Source of the DNA: Ruminococcus sp. UBA7158
Lineage (GTDB): Bacteria > Bacillota > Clostridia > Oscillospirales > Ruminococcaceae
DNA length: 49,725 nucleotides
Reading direction: 5' to 3'
NCBI GenBank assembly: GCA_002491605.1
Contig: DKWG01000063.1
Span: 1-49,725, forward strand
How positions within the stretch are numbered: the stretch's first letter is position 1; the number at the start of each line of letters is the position of its first letter. Shown here piece by piece: positions 33,645-41,181 of this stretch. The notes beneath the pieces were generated by a model. It ran no database searches. It was given only the letters and a program-made list of their open reading frames with translations, and was not told the DNA's origin. A program made the position numbers and the translations under genes.

Positions 33645-34904
33645 ATGATTTCATTTAAAAAAATAATATCCGTTGTGCTCAGCATTGTAATCGCAGTTTG
33701 TGCGTTTTCATCCTGTGCTTCTGAAAAAGAGGTTATAATTCCTGATGAGGACGGCTGGTTTTGCGCATGGGCAGCGGCTATGCAGACTGCTGATATCGAC
33801 CAGCTTCCGCAAAACCCAAGGCTCAAGGAAAATACACTGCGTCAGGTTATAAGACCGTCTATTTCAGGCGATAAGTTCACGCTTACATTTTCAAATGAAT
33901 ACGGCGATATCCCGGCGATATTTGAAAGCGTTCACGTTGCAAAGCTTTTAAAGACAGGAAATCCGGCGATTGACACCGCCACCGACACTGTCGTCACCTT
34001 CGGCGGCAAGGAAGAGATCAGAATAGAAGCCGGAGAAACCGTAACGTCGGATGAAATAAGCTTGAGTGTTTCGGCACTCGATTTGCTTGCCGTTTCTATC
34101 AAAATGGGCAGCTATGTAGGCGGAGACGTTACCTGCCACAGAGAGGCAAACGCTTCATGCTGGGTAGCCGAGGGAAACTGCGTTTCGGCTGAGAATATGA
34201 GCGGCTTTAAGGTTATGGGCAGCTGGTATTATCTTTGCAGGATGGATGTCTGGGCAAAGGCAGGAGCAAAAACATTGGTAGTAATGGGCGATTCCATTTC
34301 AGACGGAGTCGGCGCAACCTCCAACGCTTACGCAACATGGCCGGATCAGCTTGCAGCTCTGATGAACAAAAATGTATCAACCGAGAACATATCCGTTGTT
34401 AACCTGGGAATAAGCGGAGATATAGTCAGCGGTGACTGGGGCGTTGCGAAGGGACGCTATAAGAGAGATATCTTAGACGTCTCCGGCGTCAGATACTGCA
34501 TACTTTTAATCGGCATAAACGATATCGGAGGAGCTCAGGAGGATATATCCGAGCGCTTGATTGAGAGCTATAAGTCGATAATTTCCGCTTGCCATGAGAA
34601 GGGAATAAAGGTGTATGCAGGAACGCTTCTGCCGGTCAAGGGTAATTTCTATTACTCTGAGCTTCATGAAAAGATTCGTCTTGCAGTCAATAACTTTATG
34701 ATGTCTGAGGACTCGGGCTTCGACGGTGTTATCGACTTTTCCGGAGCTGTCTGCCGTGACGATGATCCGGCACAGATGAAGGACGAGTATAACAGCCCGT
34801 GGAAGGACTTCTTGCATCCGGGCGACAAGGGCTACGAAAAAATGGCAGAGTGCGCTTATGATTCGCTTTTGAAGTTTTGGACAGAGCAGCCGACAGATAA
34901 ATAG
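33645..34904 (+). CDS. SGNH/GDSL hydrolase lipoprotein (copy 1)
   Basis: A 419-residue exported lipoprotein with a hydrophobic signal and lipobox SSC (FSSCASEKE). Residues about 40-185 form a beta-sandwich-like domain beginning CAWAAAMQTAD and NTLRQVIRPSISGDKFTLTFSNEYGD. The SGNH esterase domain follows: VVMGDSISDG with nucleophile Ser217, NLGISGD (block II Gly), GINDIGG (block III Asn), and DFLHPGDKGY with Asp388 and His391. All four blocks are intact. The likely reaction is removal of acetyl or other acyl groups, probably from plant or microbial polysaccharide, though the substrate is not fixed. The start is ATG 33645; an in-frame GTG at 33636 lies only 3 bases from the AAAGGA site. It is the first of three tandem paralogues. 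Confidence 0.88.
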   Translation: MISFKKIISVVLSIVIAVCAFSSCASEKEVIIPDEDGWFCAWAAAMQTADIDQLPQNPRLKENTLRQVIRPSISGDKFTLTFSNEYGDIPAIFESVHVAKLLKTGNPAIDTATDTVVTFGGKEEIRIEAGETVTSDEISLSVSALDLLAVSIKMGSYVGGDVTCHREANASCWVAEGNCVSAENMSGFKVMGSWYYLCRMDVWAKAGAKTLVVMGDSISDGVGATSNAYATWPDQLAALMNKNVSTENISVVNLGISGDIVSGDWGVAKGRYKRDILDVSGVRYCILLIGINDIGGAQEDISERLIESYKSIISACHEKGIKVYAGTLLPVKGNFYYSELHEKIRLAVNNFMMSEDSGFDGVIDFSGAVCRDDDPAQMKDEYNSPWKDFLHPGDKGYEKMAECAYDSLLKFWTEQPTDK

Positions 34905-34953
34905 CAATATTTTTAAATCATATAGCAAAATATTTAACAAACCGATATAATTG

Positions 34954-34982
34954 TTTACATTACAACGGCAGGGTGGTAGAAT
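34954..34982 (+). promoter_or_regulatory. Promoter of the second and third SGNH genes
   Basis: TTTACA (34954-34959) and TAGAAT (34977-34982) are 17 bp apart, with an extended TGG before the -10, about 40 bp before the ATG at 35024. Confidence 0.55.
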
Positions 34983-35023
34983 ATGTTTATATTACTGAAT
35001 GCTGTTGAAAGGCAGAACAATTA

Positions 35024-36856
35024 ATGAACAAGAAAAATATTATAAGCTTTTTATGCTGTGCCGCAATGATACTTACCGTATTCAGCGGATGTGCCGATAA
35101 GAAAAGCGACAGCTCGCTGCAAAAACCCTCCGACACGGAAATAACCACAGTCATTGACAATGAGGACGAGAAGCCGGCAGATACGACGTCTGACGATACC
35201 GACGAGGACGTTACGGCAGATGCCGCAGTATCTGATGACGTTACAGCGCCCGAAGTCACCGAAGCACAGATTACCACAGCTTTAACTGCTTCTGCAAAGA
35301 CAACTGTTGAAGAAACATCTGCTGCGTCGACGCAAGCGACAGTGACTGTAACAACCGCAGAACCCGTAACGACCGTTCAGCCGGAAACAACAATTTCATA
35401 CAGCCTTACGCCGATGAGCGAGATTATGTATGCTAAGGATGATGTAAACGTCAGAGAAGGTCCAGACTCTGCCTATACAAGGCTCGGACATTTGGATAGG
35501 GGAGACAGGGTCAATGTCACAGGACTTTCGGACAGCGGATGGTATCAGATAGATTTTAAGGGCGGAAAGGGCTTTGTCAGCGGCAAGTATCTGTCAAAGG
35601 ATAAGCCGGCTGAAGTGACGACTGCTGCGGCAGCTGAGCCGAAGGTCGATGATAAGCCCGAGACGAAACCGTCAAAGGAGGATAACAAGGACAGCATGGA
35701 TGTAAAGACTGAAAAAACGAAGTGGATCGCCGCATGGAGCACAGCAATGCTCACTGCAGGTGACAACGAAACACCCAAAAACCCATCGCTTTCACAAAAT
35801 ACTGTTCGTCAGCATATAAGAGTTTCATACGGCGGCGAAAAGCTTAAGCTGGTTTTGTCGAATGAATACGGCAAGAGCGATTTGGTTATTGAGAGCATAA
35901 TGATATCCAAGCACGGCAAGGTTTCAAAGCCTGATACCGATCTCGGCACTCAAAAGTCGCTTACTTATAACGGCAAAAAGAAGATAACAATTCCTGCCGG
36001 CAAGAAGATTACAACCGATGAGCTGGACTTTGAGTTCTCGGCTTTGGAGGATTTAACAATAACCATGAAGCTCGGAAGCGTTCCGAGCGTTATCACATCG
36101 CATACTGCTTCGAGGTGCACAACGTGGGTTATAAAGGGAAACCATGTTTCGGATAACAGCTACAGCGGTGCAGGTGAGATGACCTCTTGGTACTTTATCA
36201 ACGAGCTTCAGACTTTGGCAGAGGAGGACGCAGGAGTAATAGTCTGCATAGGCGACTCGATTACAGACGGTGCGAGCATCAACGCCAATACGTTTGCCAG
36301 ATACTCAGATAACCTCATGCGTCTTGCAAGAAAGGATTCAAGCTTTGACAAGCTTGCGGTTGCAGCCAAGGGAATAGGCGGCAATGCAGTTTTCGGCGGC
36401 TTGGGAACTGCCTTTAAGGACAGATTTGACAGAGACGTTTTGCAGGTGCCTGGCGTAAAATACTGCGTCATGATGATAGGTATAAACGATATCGGCTATG
36501 CTCAAAGTGATGTATCTTCAAGCATAATTGAGCAGTATAAGATTTTTATTGACAAGTGCCACAAAAACGGCATAAAGATTTATGCGCTTACTATTACACC
36601 CTGCAAGGGCAACGGCTACTATTCCGAGCTTCACGAAAGTATAAGGCAAAAAGTGAATAAATTCATCAAGTCCAAGGATTCCGGCTTTGACGGGTATATC
36701 GACACAGCGTCGGCGCTCGCTTCAAAGAACGATGCCGAAAAGCTTGATTCGCTCTATGCGTCAAACACATGGAACGACAGCCTTCACCTCAGCGCAAGCG
36801 GCTACAATCAAATGGGTAAGCTTGTATATGAGGCGTTTAAGGAGTTCATAAAGTAG
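35024..36856 (+). CDS. SGNH/GDSL hydrolase lipoprotein with SH3b domain (copy 2)
   Basis: A 610-residue lipoprotein (lipobox FSGC). After an acidic, Thr-rich linker (about 30-130) comes a bacterial SH3 domain (about 133-190; AKDDVNVREGPDSAYTRLG, WYQIDFKGGKGFVSGKYL), often used to bind cell wall. A second charged linker leads to the same two-domain enzyme as in copies 1 and 3: a beta-sandwich part (VRQHIRVSYGGEKLKLVLSN) and the SGNH core. The core has CIGDSITDGA with Ser412, AKGIGGN, GINDIGYA, and DSLHLSASGY with Asp585 and His588. The extra 190 residues make it the only copy with a wall-binding module, which suggests it works within or on the peptidoglycan layer. It lies 119 bases after copy 1, with its own likely promoter, and 37 bases before copy 3. 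Confidence 0.88.
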   Translation: MNKKNIISFLCCAAMILTVFSGCADKKSDSSLQKPSDTEITTVIDNEDEKPADTTSDDTDEDVTADAAVSDDVTAPEVTEAQITTALTASAKTTVEETSAASTQATVTVTTAEPVTTVQPETTISYSLTPMSEIMYAKDDVNVREGPDSAYTRLGHLDRGDRVNVTGLSDSGWYQIDFKGGKGFVSGKYLSKDKPAEVTTAAAAEPKVDDKPETKPSKEDNKDSMDVKTEKTKWIAAWSTAMLTAGDNETPKNPSLSQNTVRQHIRVSYGGEKLKLVLSNEYGKSDLVIESIMISKHGKVSKPDTDLGTQKSLTYNGKKKITIPAGKKITTDELDFEFSALEDLTITMKLGSVPSVITSHTASRCTTWVIKGNHVSDNSYSGAGEMTSWYFINELQTLAEEDAGVIVCIGDSITDGASINANTFARYSDNLMRLARKDSSFDKLAVAAKGIGGNAVFGGLGTAFKDRFDRDVLQVPGVKYCVMMIGINDIGYAQSDVSSSIIEQYKIFIDKCHKNGIKIYALTITPCKGNGYYSELHESIRQKVNKFIKSKDSGFDGYIDTASALASKNDAEKLDSLYASNTWNDSLHLSASGYNQMGKLVYEAFKEFIK

Positions 36857-36893
36857 GGAATAAGCAAAAATTATTGCGAAAGGATTATTGATT

Positions 36894-38177
36894 ATGAAAA
36901 GCATTAAAAGAATTGCTGCGATTTTGCTGAGCTTGACCATGATTTTGTGCTTGTGTTCCTGCGCAGATAACAGCGGAGATGCAAGCGTCGGCTCGGACAA
37001 TAAGGACGTAAGCTACACAGACGGCTGGGCGACAACATGGGGTACTGCAATGCTCACTGCCGGGCCGAATGAGACTCCCATGAAGCCTGCTCTCAAGGAA
37101 AATACCTGCCGTCAGCAGATTAGAGTTTCAATAGGCGGCGACAAGCTTAGATTGACACTTTCAAATGAGTTCGGAGACATTCCCGTTCAGATCGACTCCA
37201 TTCACATAGCTCATTTAGTCGGTCCTAACAGCTCTGCTATCGACACTGCAACGGATACGGCTATAACCTTCAACGGAGAAGCAAGCGTTAAGATTGAACC
37301 CGGCACAAAAGTTACCTCCGATGAAATCGCATTCAGCTTTGAAGCTTTAGACGACCTTGCGATAACCTCGAAGTTCGGCAAATACGCAGGCGGCGGAACA
37401 ATAACCAGCCATACAGCCGCAAGAGCCACAACATGGATTGTCGAGGGCGACCATGTCACCGATGAAGCCTTCACAGGTGCTGAGGAGATGACCTCATGGT
37501 ACTTTATCAACGGTCTTGAGGTTTGGGCAAAGGCAGGAACTAAAACAGTAGTCTGCATCGGCGACTCGATTACAGATGGTGCAAGCTCTGCTCCCAACAG
37601 CTTTTCAAGATATTCCGATGAGCTGGCAAGGCTTTGTCAGGCAAACGAGGCGACTAAGGATGTTGCGGTAGTTGCAAAGGGAATAGGCGGAACGGTTATC
37701 GAAAACTGCACAGGTAGATTCGACAACGATGTTATAAACGTTTTAAAGGACGCTCCCGGCGATAAATACTGCATCATTATGATAGGTATAAATAACATAG
37801 GCGGCGCTCAGGACGAATGCTCTGACTACCTCATCGAAAGATATGAGGAGATGATTAAAAAGTGCCATGACAACGGCATAAAGGTCTACGGCGGCGTTTT
37901 AACTCCCATAAAGGGAAGCGGCTACTACTCAGAGCTTCACGATAAGTCAAGAACCAAGCTCAACGAGTTCATTAAGTCTAAGAAGTCCGGCTTCGACGGC
38001 ATAATTGACTTTGAAGCGGCAGTTTGCGACCCGGATGACCCTGCAAAGATTGCAGATGTATATGCTTTAGGCTCAGAAAGAGGCTCATGGAGCGATTATC
38101 TTCACCCCAACGGCGACGGATACGTCAAGATGGGCGAAACGGCATATGAAGCCTTGAAGGACGAATTGGCGAAGTAA
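36894..38177 (+). CDS. SGNH/GDSL hydrolase lipoprotein (copy 3)
   Basis: A 427-residue lipoprotein (lipobox CSC, after ILCLCSC) with the same layout as copy 1. The N-terminal beta-sandwich-like domain carries TWGTAMLTAGPNETP and CRQQIRVSIGGDKLRLTLSN, and the SGNH domain follows. Catalytic residues are Ser225 (CIGDSITDGA), the block III Asn in GINNIGG, and Asp401/His404 in DYLHPNGDGY. The start is ATG 36894 with AAAGGA 9 bases upstream; an in-frame TTG at 36888 lies too close to that site. It follows copy 2 by only 37 bases, so both are probably on one transcript ending at the terminator at 38203. A carbohydrate acyl-esterase role is inferred from context. Confidence 0.88.
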   Translation: MKSIKRIAAILLSLTMILCLCSCADNSGDASVGSDNKDVSYTDGWATTWGTAMLTAGPNETPMKPALKENTCRQQIRVSIGGDKLRLTLSNEFGDIPVQIDSIHIAHLVGPNSSAIDTATDTAITFNGEASVKIEPGTKVTSDEIAFSFEALDDLAITSKFGKYAGGGTITSHTAARATTWIVEGDHVTDEAFTGAEEMTSWYFINGLEVWAKAGTKTVVCIGDSITDGASSAPNSFSRYSDELARLCQANEATKDVAVVAKGIGGTVIENCTGRFDNDVINVLKDAPGDKYCIIMIGINNIGGAQDECSDYLIERYEEMIKKCHDNGIKVYGGVLTPIKGSGYYSELHDKSRTKLNEFIKSKKSGFDGIIDFEAAVCDPDDPAKIADVYALGSERGSWSDYLHPNGDGYVKMGETAYEALKDELAK

Positions 38178-38202
38178 ACCGAATGTAAGAATGTATTAAA
38201 TA

Positions 38203-38242
38203 AGGCTGTGACGAGATTTTGGTTTCGTCACAGCCGATTTTA
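38203..38242 (+). terminator. Terminator after the SGNH cluster
   Basis: GGCTGTGACGA and TCGTCACAGCC form a perfect 11-bp stem with further A/T pairing in the loop, followed by GATTTTATAT. Confidence 0.85.
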
Positions 38243-38274
38243 TATCATTACATCACAGTCAAGTAATACCTGCT

Positions 38275-38739
38275 TTAATGCTCAGACTTATACAATTGCT
38301 CCATCCTTTCAACGCACTCTTTCAGCTCAGTTGTATTGGCGAAGTATCTTAGGTACGATTCTTTACTGATTCCTCTTGTGCTGATCGCTTCAAAACCGCT
38401 GCGACCGTTGATTGTGAACTTATGTGCAACGGTTTTATCATCTGTATAGAACTTAAGCAAATACAGCCAGCCCTTTTTCTTACTTTCAAAGCCGAAGCAG
38501 TAATAGACCTTGGATAAAGCATTAGTTAACTCTTTTATCGATTCGGGGTCTTCAATAATGGTGATTTCGCCGTTGAGACCGTTTTGAATTCTAACCTTGG
38601 TGATGCGCTTGGGGTTTATGCGTGTGTGTCTCGGAAAAGCCCAAAAGATCAAAAGCAGCAATATAATAATGTAGACGGCGAGAAGAATAATCTTCGGCTT
38701 TTTGCGAAGATATTCGGTTAATCTTTTTAACTGCGTCAT
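38275..38739 (-). CDS. Membrane-anchored protein of unknown function
   Basis: A 154-residue protein with a short basic N-terminus, one membrane helix (about 17-34) and a soluble domain outside or inside the membrane. The soluble part reads as alternating strands (ITKVRIQNGLNGEITIIEDP, GWLYLLKFYTDDKTVAHKF) and a C-terminal helix. This is broadly like small lipoprotein/membrane DUF families in Clostridia that begin KVxI. I cannot name the family with confidence. ATG 38739 has a good AAAGGAGC ribosome site. It is downstream of the EF-G-like gene only on the other side of a hairpin, so it is probably independent. Confidence 0.75.
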   Translation of the reverse strand: MTQLKRLTEYLRKKPKIILLAVYIIILLLLIFWAFPRHTRINPKRITKVRIQNGLNGEITIIEDPESIKELTNALSKVYYCFGFESKKKGWLYLLKFYTDDKTVAHKFTINGRSGFEAISTRGISKESYLRYFANTTELKECVERMEQLYKSEH

Positions 38740-38765
38740 GTCTGACTGCTCCTTTGATAATATTT

Positions 38766-38798
38766 ACAGGAACATCAAGTCTCGCTCAATGTTCCTGT
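38766..38798. terminator. Hairpin between the EF-G-like and small membrane protein genes
   Basis: ACAGGAACAT and ATGTTCCTGT form a perfect 10-bp stem with a 13-nt loop. On minus it is followed by AAATATT, a weak T-tract, so it probably ends the EF-G-like transcript inefficiently. Confidence 0.6.
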
Positions 38799-38845
38799 AG
38801 AAAAATCGTTATATAGTATTGGTGTATGCTCTGCTGATGGTTGAA

Positions 38846-40915
38846 TTACTCGTCGTCAACCTTGAATTGTGCGATAACGGAATCGACAAGAGCTGCCGGG
38901 AGTTGGTCGTAGCGGAGCTTTTCAAGTGTAAATTCGCCCATACCTCTTGTCATCTGGCGGACAAGCATTGCAAAGTCATGAACTTCGCTTTCGGGAACCT
39001 CTGCTGTGATAGTGGTAAGACCCTTCTTGTGTGCGGGGTTCATACCCAAAACTCTGCCTCTGCGCTTGTTCAGCTCGCCCATCATATCGCCGGTGTTGGC
39101 ATCGGGAACTGTAACCTCTAAGCTGTCAATCGGTTCAAGAAGAACAGGCTGAGCCTGCTTCATGCCTTCCTTGAAGGCTATTGAAGCTGCAAGCTTGAAG
39201 GACATTTCAGATGAGTCAACAGGGTGGTAAGAACCGTCGACCAATGTTGCCTTAACGCCGACAACAGGGAAGCCTGCCAGAACGCCCTTCTTCATGCACT
39301 CCTGAAGTCCCTTTTCAACAGCAGGGAAGAAGTTTCTCGGAACTGCTCCGCCGAATACGTTTTCAGCGAATACAAGCTCGTCACTGTCGCAGGGCTCGAA
39401 CTCAATCCAAACGTCGCCGAACTGACCGTGTCCGCCGGACTGCTTCTTATGACGTCCCTGAACCTTGACCTTTTTGCGGATGGTTTCCTTATATGATACC
39501 TTTGGCGTGGATGTGATAACGTCAACACCAAAGCCTGTTTTGAGTTTAGCCAAGGTTGAATCGATATGCTGCTCGCCCAAGCCCGAAAGTATTTGCTCAA
39601 AAGTAGTTTCATCCTGCTTATATGAAAGTGACAAATCCTCTTCAAGAAGTCTTTGAACTGCATTGGAGATCTTTGATTCGTCGCCCTGAGACTTAGCCTT
39701 AACGCAAAGTGAGTAGCAGGGTCTCGGGAAGGTGAGCTTCTCGAAGGAAACAACTCTTGAAGAGTCGCAAATAGTGTCGTTGGTGTTTATAGACATCTTT
39801 GTCGCAACAACAATGTCTCCGGATGTGGCATAGGGAACTTCAATTTGCTTTTTGCCCATGAGGTTTAGCAGCTTTCCGACCTTTTCGGTTGAGCCGGTGG
39901 TTGCATTTGTTATTTCCTTGCCGCTTTCAAGCTTGCCGCTTACAACCTTGATAAACGACATCTTGCCAACGAACGGGTCGGCGACAGTCTTAAATACAAA
40001 TGCGGACAGCGGGTCATTTTCAGAGTACTCGACCTTGATCTCGTTTCCGTCGGCATCCGAAGCCTTTCTTGAGCCCATTTCATGGGGAGACGGCAAGAGC
40101 TTTGCTATGTGGTCGATAAGCAGGTCTGCGCCCTGAAGGTTGACTGAGGAAATACAGGTGACGGGAGTTATCATTCCGCTTGCAATACCGTTGTGAACGC
40201 CGTTTACAAGCTCTTCATGAGTGAGCTTTTCACCCTCTAAGAACTTCATCATCAGCTCCTCGTCGGTTTCTGCAACGGCTTCTGCCATAGCCTCGATAAG
40301 ACCGTCAATACGGTATGTAGGCTCAGGCTCTCCGGCGTCCAAAAGCTCGCCCTTCGGACCGTATTTATAGTTTTTCATTGAAAGAAGGTCATAATAAGAA
40401 ACAATCTTTGAATCCTTAATAAGCGGAACTACCAAGGGGCATACAGTTGAACCGAACTCGGTTTTCAGCTTGGTCAAGACATTTGAGAAGTTTGCATTTT
40501 CATCGTCAATCTTTGTTACAACGAACATATGCGGTGTCTTGTGTTCAACGGCGCAGTCGTATGCCTTGCGTGTTCCGACGTGTATTCCGGATTTTGCGGA
40601 TACGGTTATAAAAACGCAGTCGGCAGCGTAGACGCCTTCAATCATTCCGCTTGCATAATCGAACAAGCCGGGCGTGTCCAGTATGTTGACCTTGACGCCG
40701 TCCTTTTCGTAGTATGATAATGATGTGTAAATTGAACATTTCTTTGAAATTTCTATAGGTGTATAATCTGATACGGTGTTACCGTCGGCAGTCTTGCCCA
40801 AACGATCGGTAACTCCTGCTTTATACAAAAGTGCTTCGCAGAGTGAGGTCTTACCGGAGCCTGAATGACCGGCTATGGCGATGTTTTTGATGTGTGCATT
40901 GTCATAATTTTTCAA
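38846..40915 (-). CDS. EF-G-like translation GTPase paralogue (EF-G2 type)
   Basis: A 689-residue protein with the five-domain layout of elongation factor G. The P-loop is GHSGSGKT (16-23) instead of the AHIDAGKT form of canonical EF-G. Switch II is DTPGLFDY (80-87), with Leu84 in place of the catalytic His; the guanine-specificity motif is TKID (134-137). Domain IV has GGHGQFGDVWIEFEP and domain V ends with GRVLGMNPAHKKG. This matches the EF-G2/FusA-like group seen in many Clostridia and Actinobacteria. From memory, a mycobacterial member binds GTP but lacks ribosome-stimulated hydrolysis. It is unlikely to be the main EF-G. The start is TTG 40915 with GGAGAG upstream. A clear promoter lies at 40992-41020 and a hairpin in the leader. 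Its physiological role is unknown. Confidence 0.9.
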   Translation of the reverse strand: MKNYDNAHIKNIAIAGHSGSGKTSLCEALLYKAGVTDRLGKTADGNTVSDYTPIEISKKCSIYTSLSYYEKDGVKVNILDTPGLFDYASGMIEGVYAADCVFITVSAKSGIHVGTRKAYDCAVEHKTPHMFVVTKIDDENANFSNVLTKLKTEFGSTVCPLVVPLIKDSKIVSYYDLLSMKNYKYGPKGELLDAGEPEPTYRIDGLIEAMAEAVAETDEELMMKFLEGEKLTHEELVNGVHNGIASGMITPVTCISSVNLQGADLLIDHIAKLLPSPHEMGSRKASDADGNEIKVEYSENDPLSAFVFKTVADPFVGKMSFIKVVSGKLESGKEITNATTGSTEKVGKLLNLMGKKQIEVPYATSGDIVVATKMSINTNDTICDSSRVVSFEKLTFPRPCYSLCVKAKSQGDESKISNAVQRLLEEDLSLSYKQDETTFEQILSGLGEQHIDSTLAKLKTGFGVDVITSTPKVSYKETIRKKVKVQGRHKKQSGGHGQFGDVWIEFEPCDSDELVFAENVFGGAVPRNFFPAVEKGLQECMKKGVLAGFPVVGVKATLVDGSYHPVDSSEMSFKLAASIAFKEGMKQAQPVLLEPIDSLEVTVPDANTGDMMGELNKRRGRVLGMNPAHKKGLTTITAEVPESEVHDFAMLVRQMTRGMGEFTLEKLRYDQLPAALVDSVIAQFKVDDE

Positions 40916-40945
40916 GTTAATCTCTCCAATCGGGATATACTGTTC

Positions 40946-40975
40946 GCGAAATTTATTGGTTTTTCACAATAAATT
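40946..40975 (-). promoter_or_regulatory. Leader hairpin of the EF-G-like gene
   Basis: GAAATTTATTG (40946-40956) and CAATAAATTTC (40965-40975) are perfect 11-bp inverted repeats between the promoter and the start. A further inverted copy, AATTTATTGTGAAAA at 41131-41145, matches 40959-40973 over 15 of 15 bases. It could be an operator pair or an mRNA leader structure. Confidence 0.5.
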
Positions 40976-40991
40976 TCAACGGTACCACTCT

Positions 40992-41020
40992 ATTATATAT
41001 CATTTTTATACAAATGGCAA
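40992..41020 (-). promoter_or_regulatory. Promoter of the EF-G-like gene
   Basis: On minus, TTGCCA (41015-41020) and TATAAT (40992-40997) are spaced 17 bp. The leader of about 70 nt contains the hairpin at 40946-40975. Confidence 0.7.
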
Positions 41021-41087
41021 TACCAAAAATACTCATCTTTTATTGTGTATTCTGCATAAAAGAAAGTCAGTCTTTCGCCAAAAGCAA

Positions 41088-41129
41088 GGGAGAACCGAGC
41101 AAAACAGCCTTGTTTCGCACGATTCTCCC
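41088..41129 (-). terminator. Terminator of ypeB
   Basis: Read on minus, GGGAGAATCGTGCGAAAC pairs with GTTTTGCTCGGTTCTCCC over 18 bp with few mismatches, followed by TTGCTTTTGG. It lies about 50 bases after the ypeB stop. Confidence 0.7.
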
Positions 41130-41181
41130 GAATTTATTGTGAAAACAGCAGACAACGCTGTGAATGATTTGTGCAGTATTA

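Noticed and set aside
39300..39753. Frames inside the EF-G-like gene
   Set aside because: Alternative-frame shadows of a full-length conserved protein.
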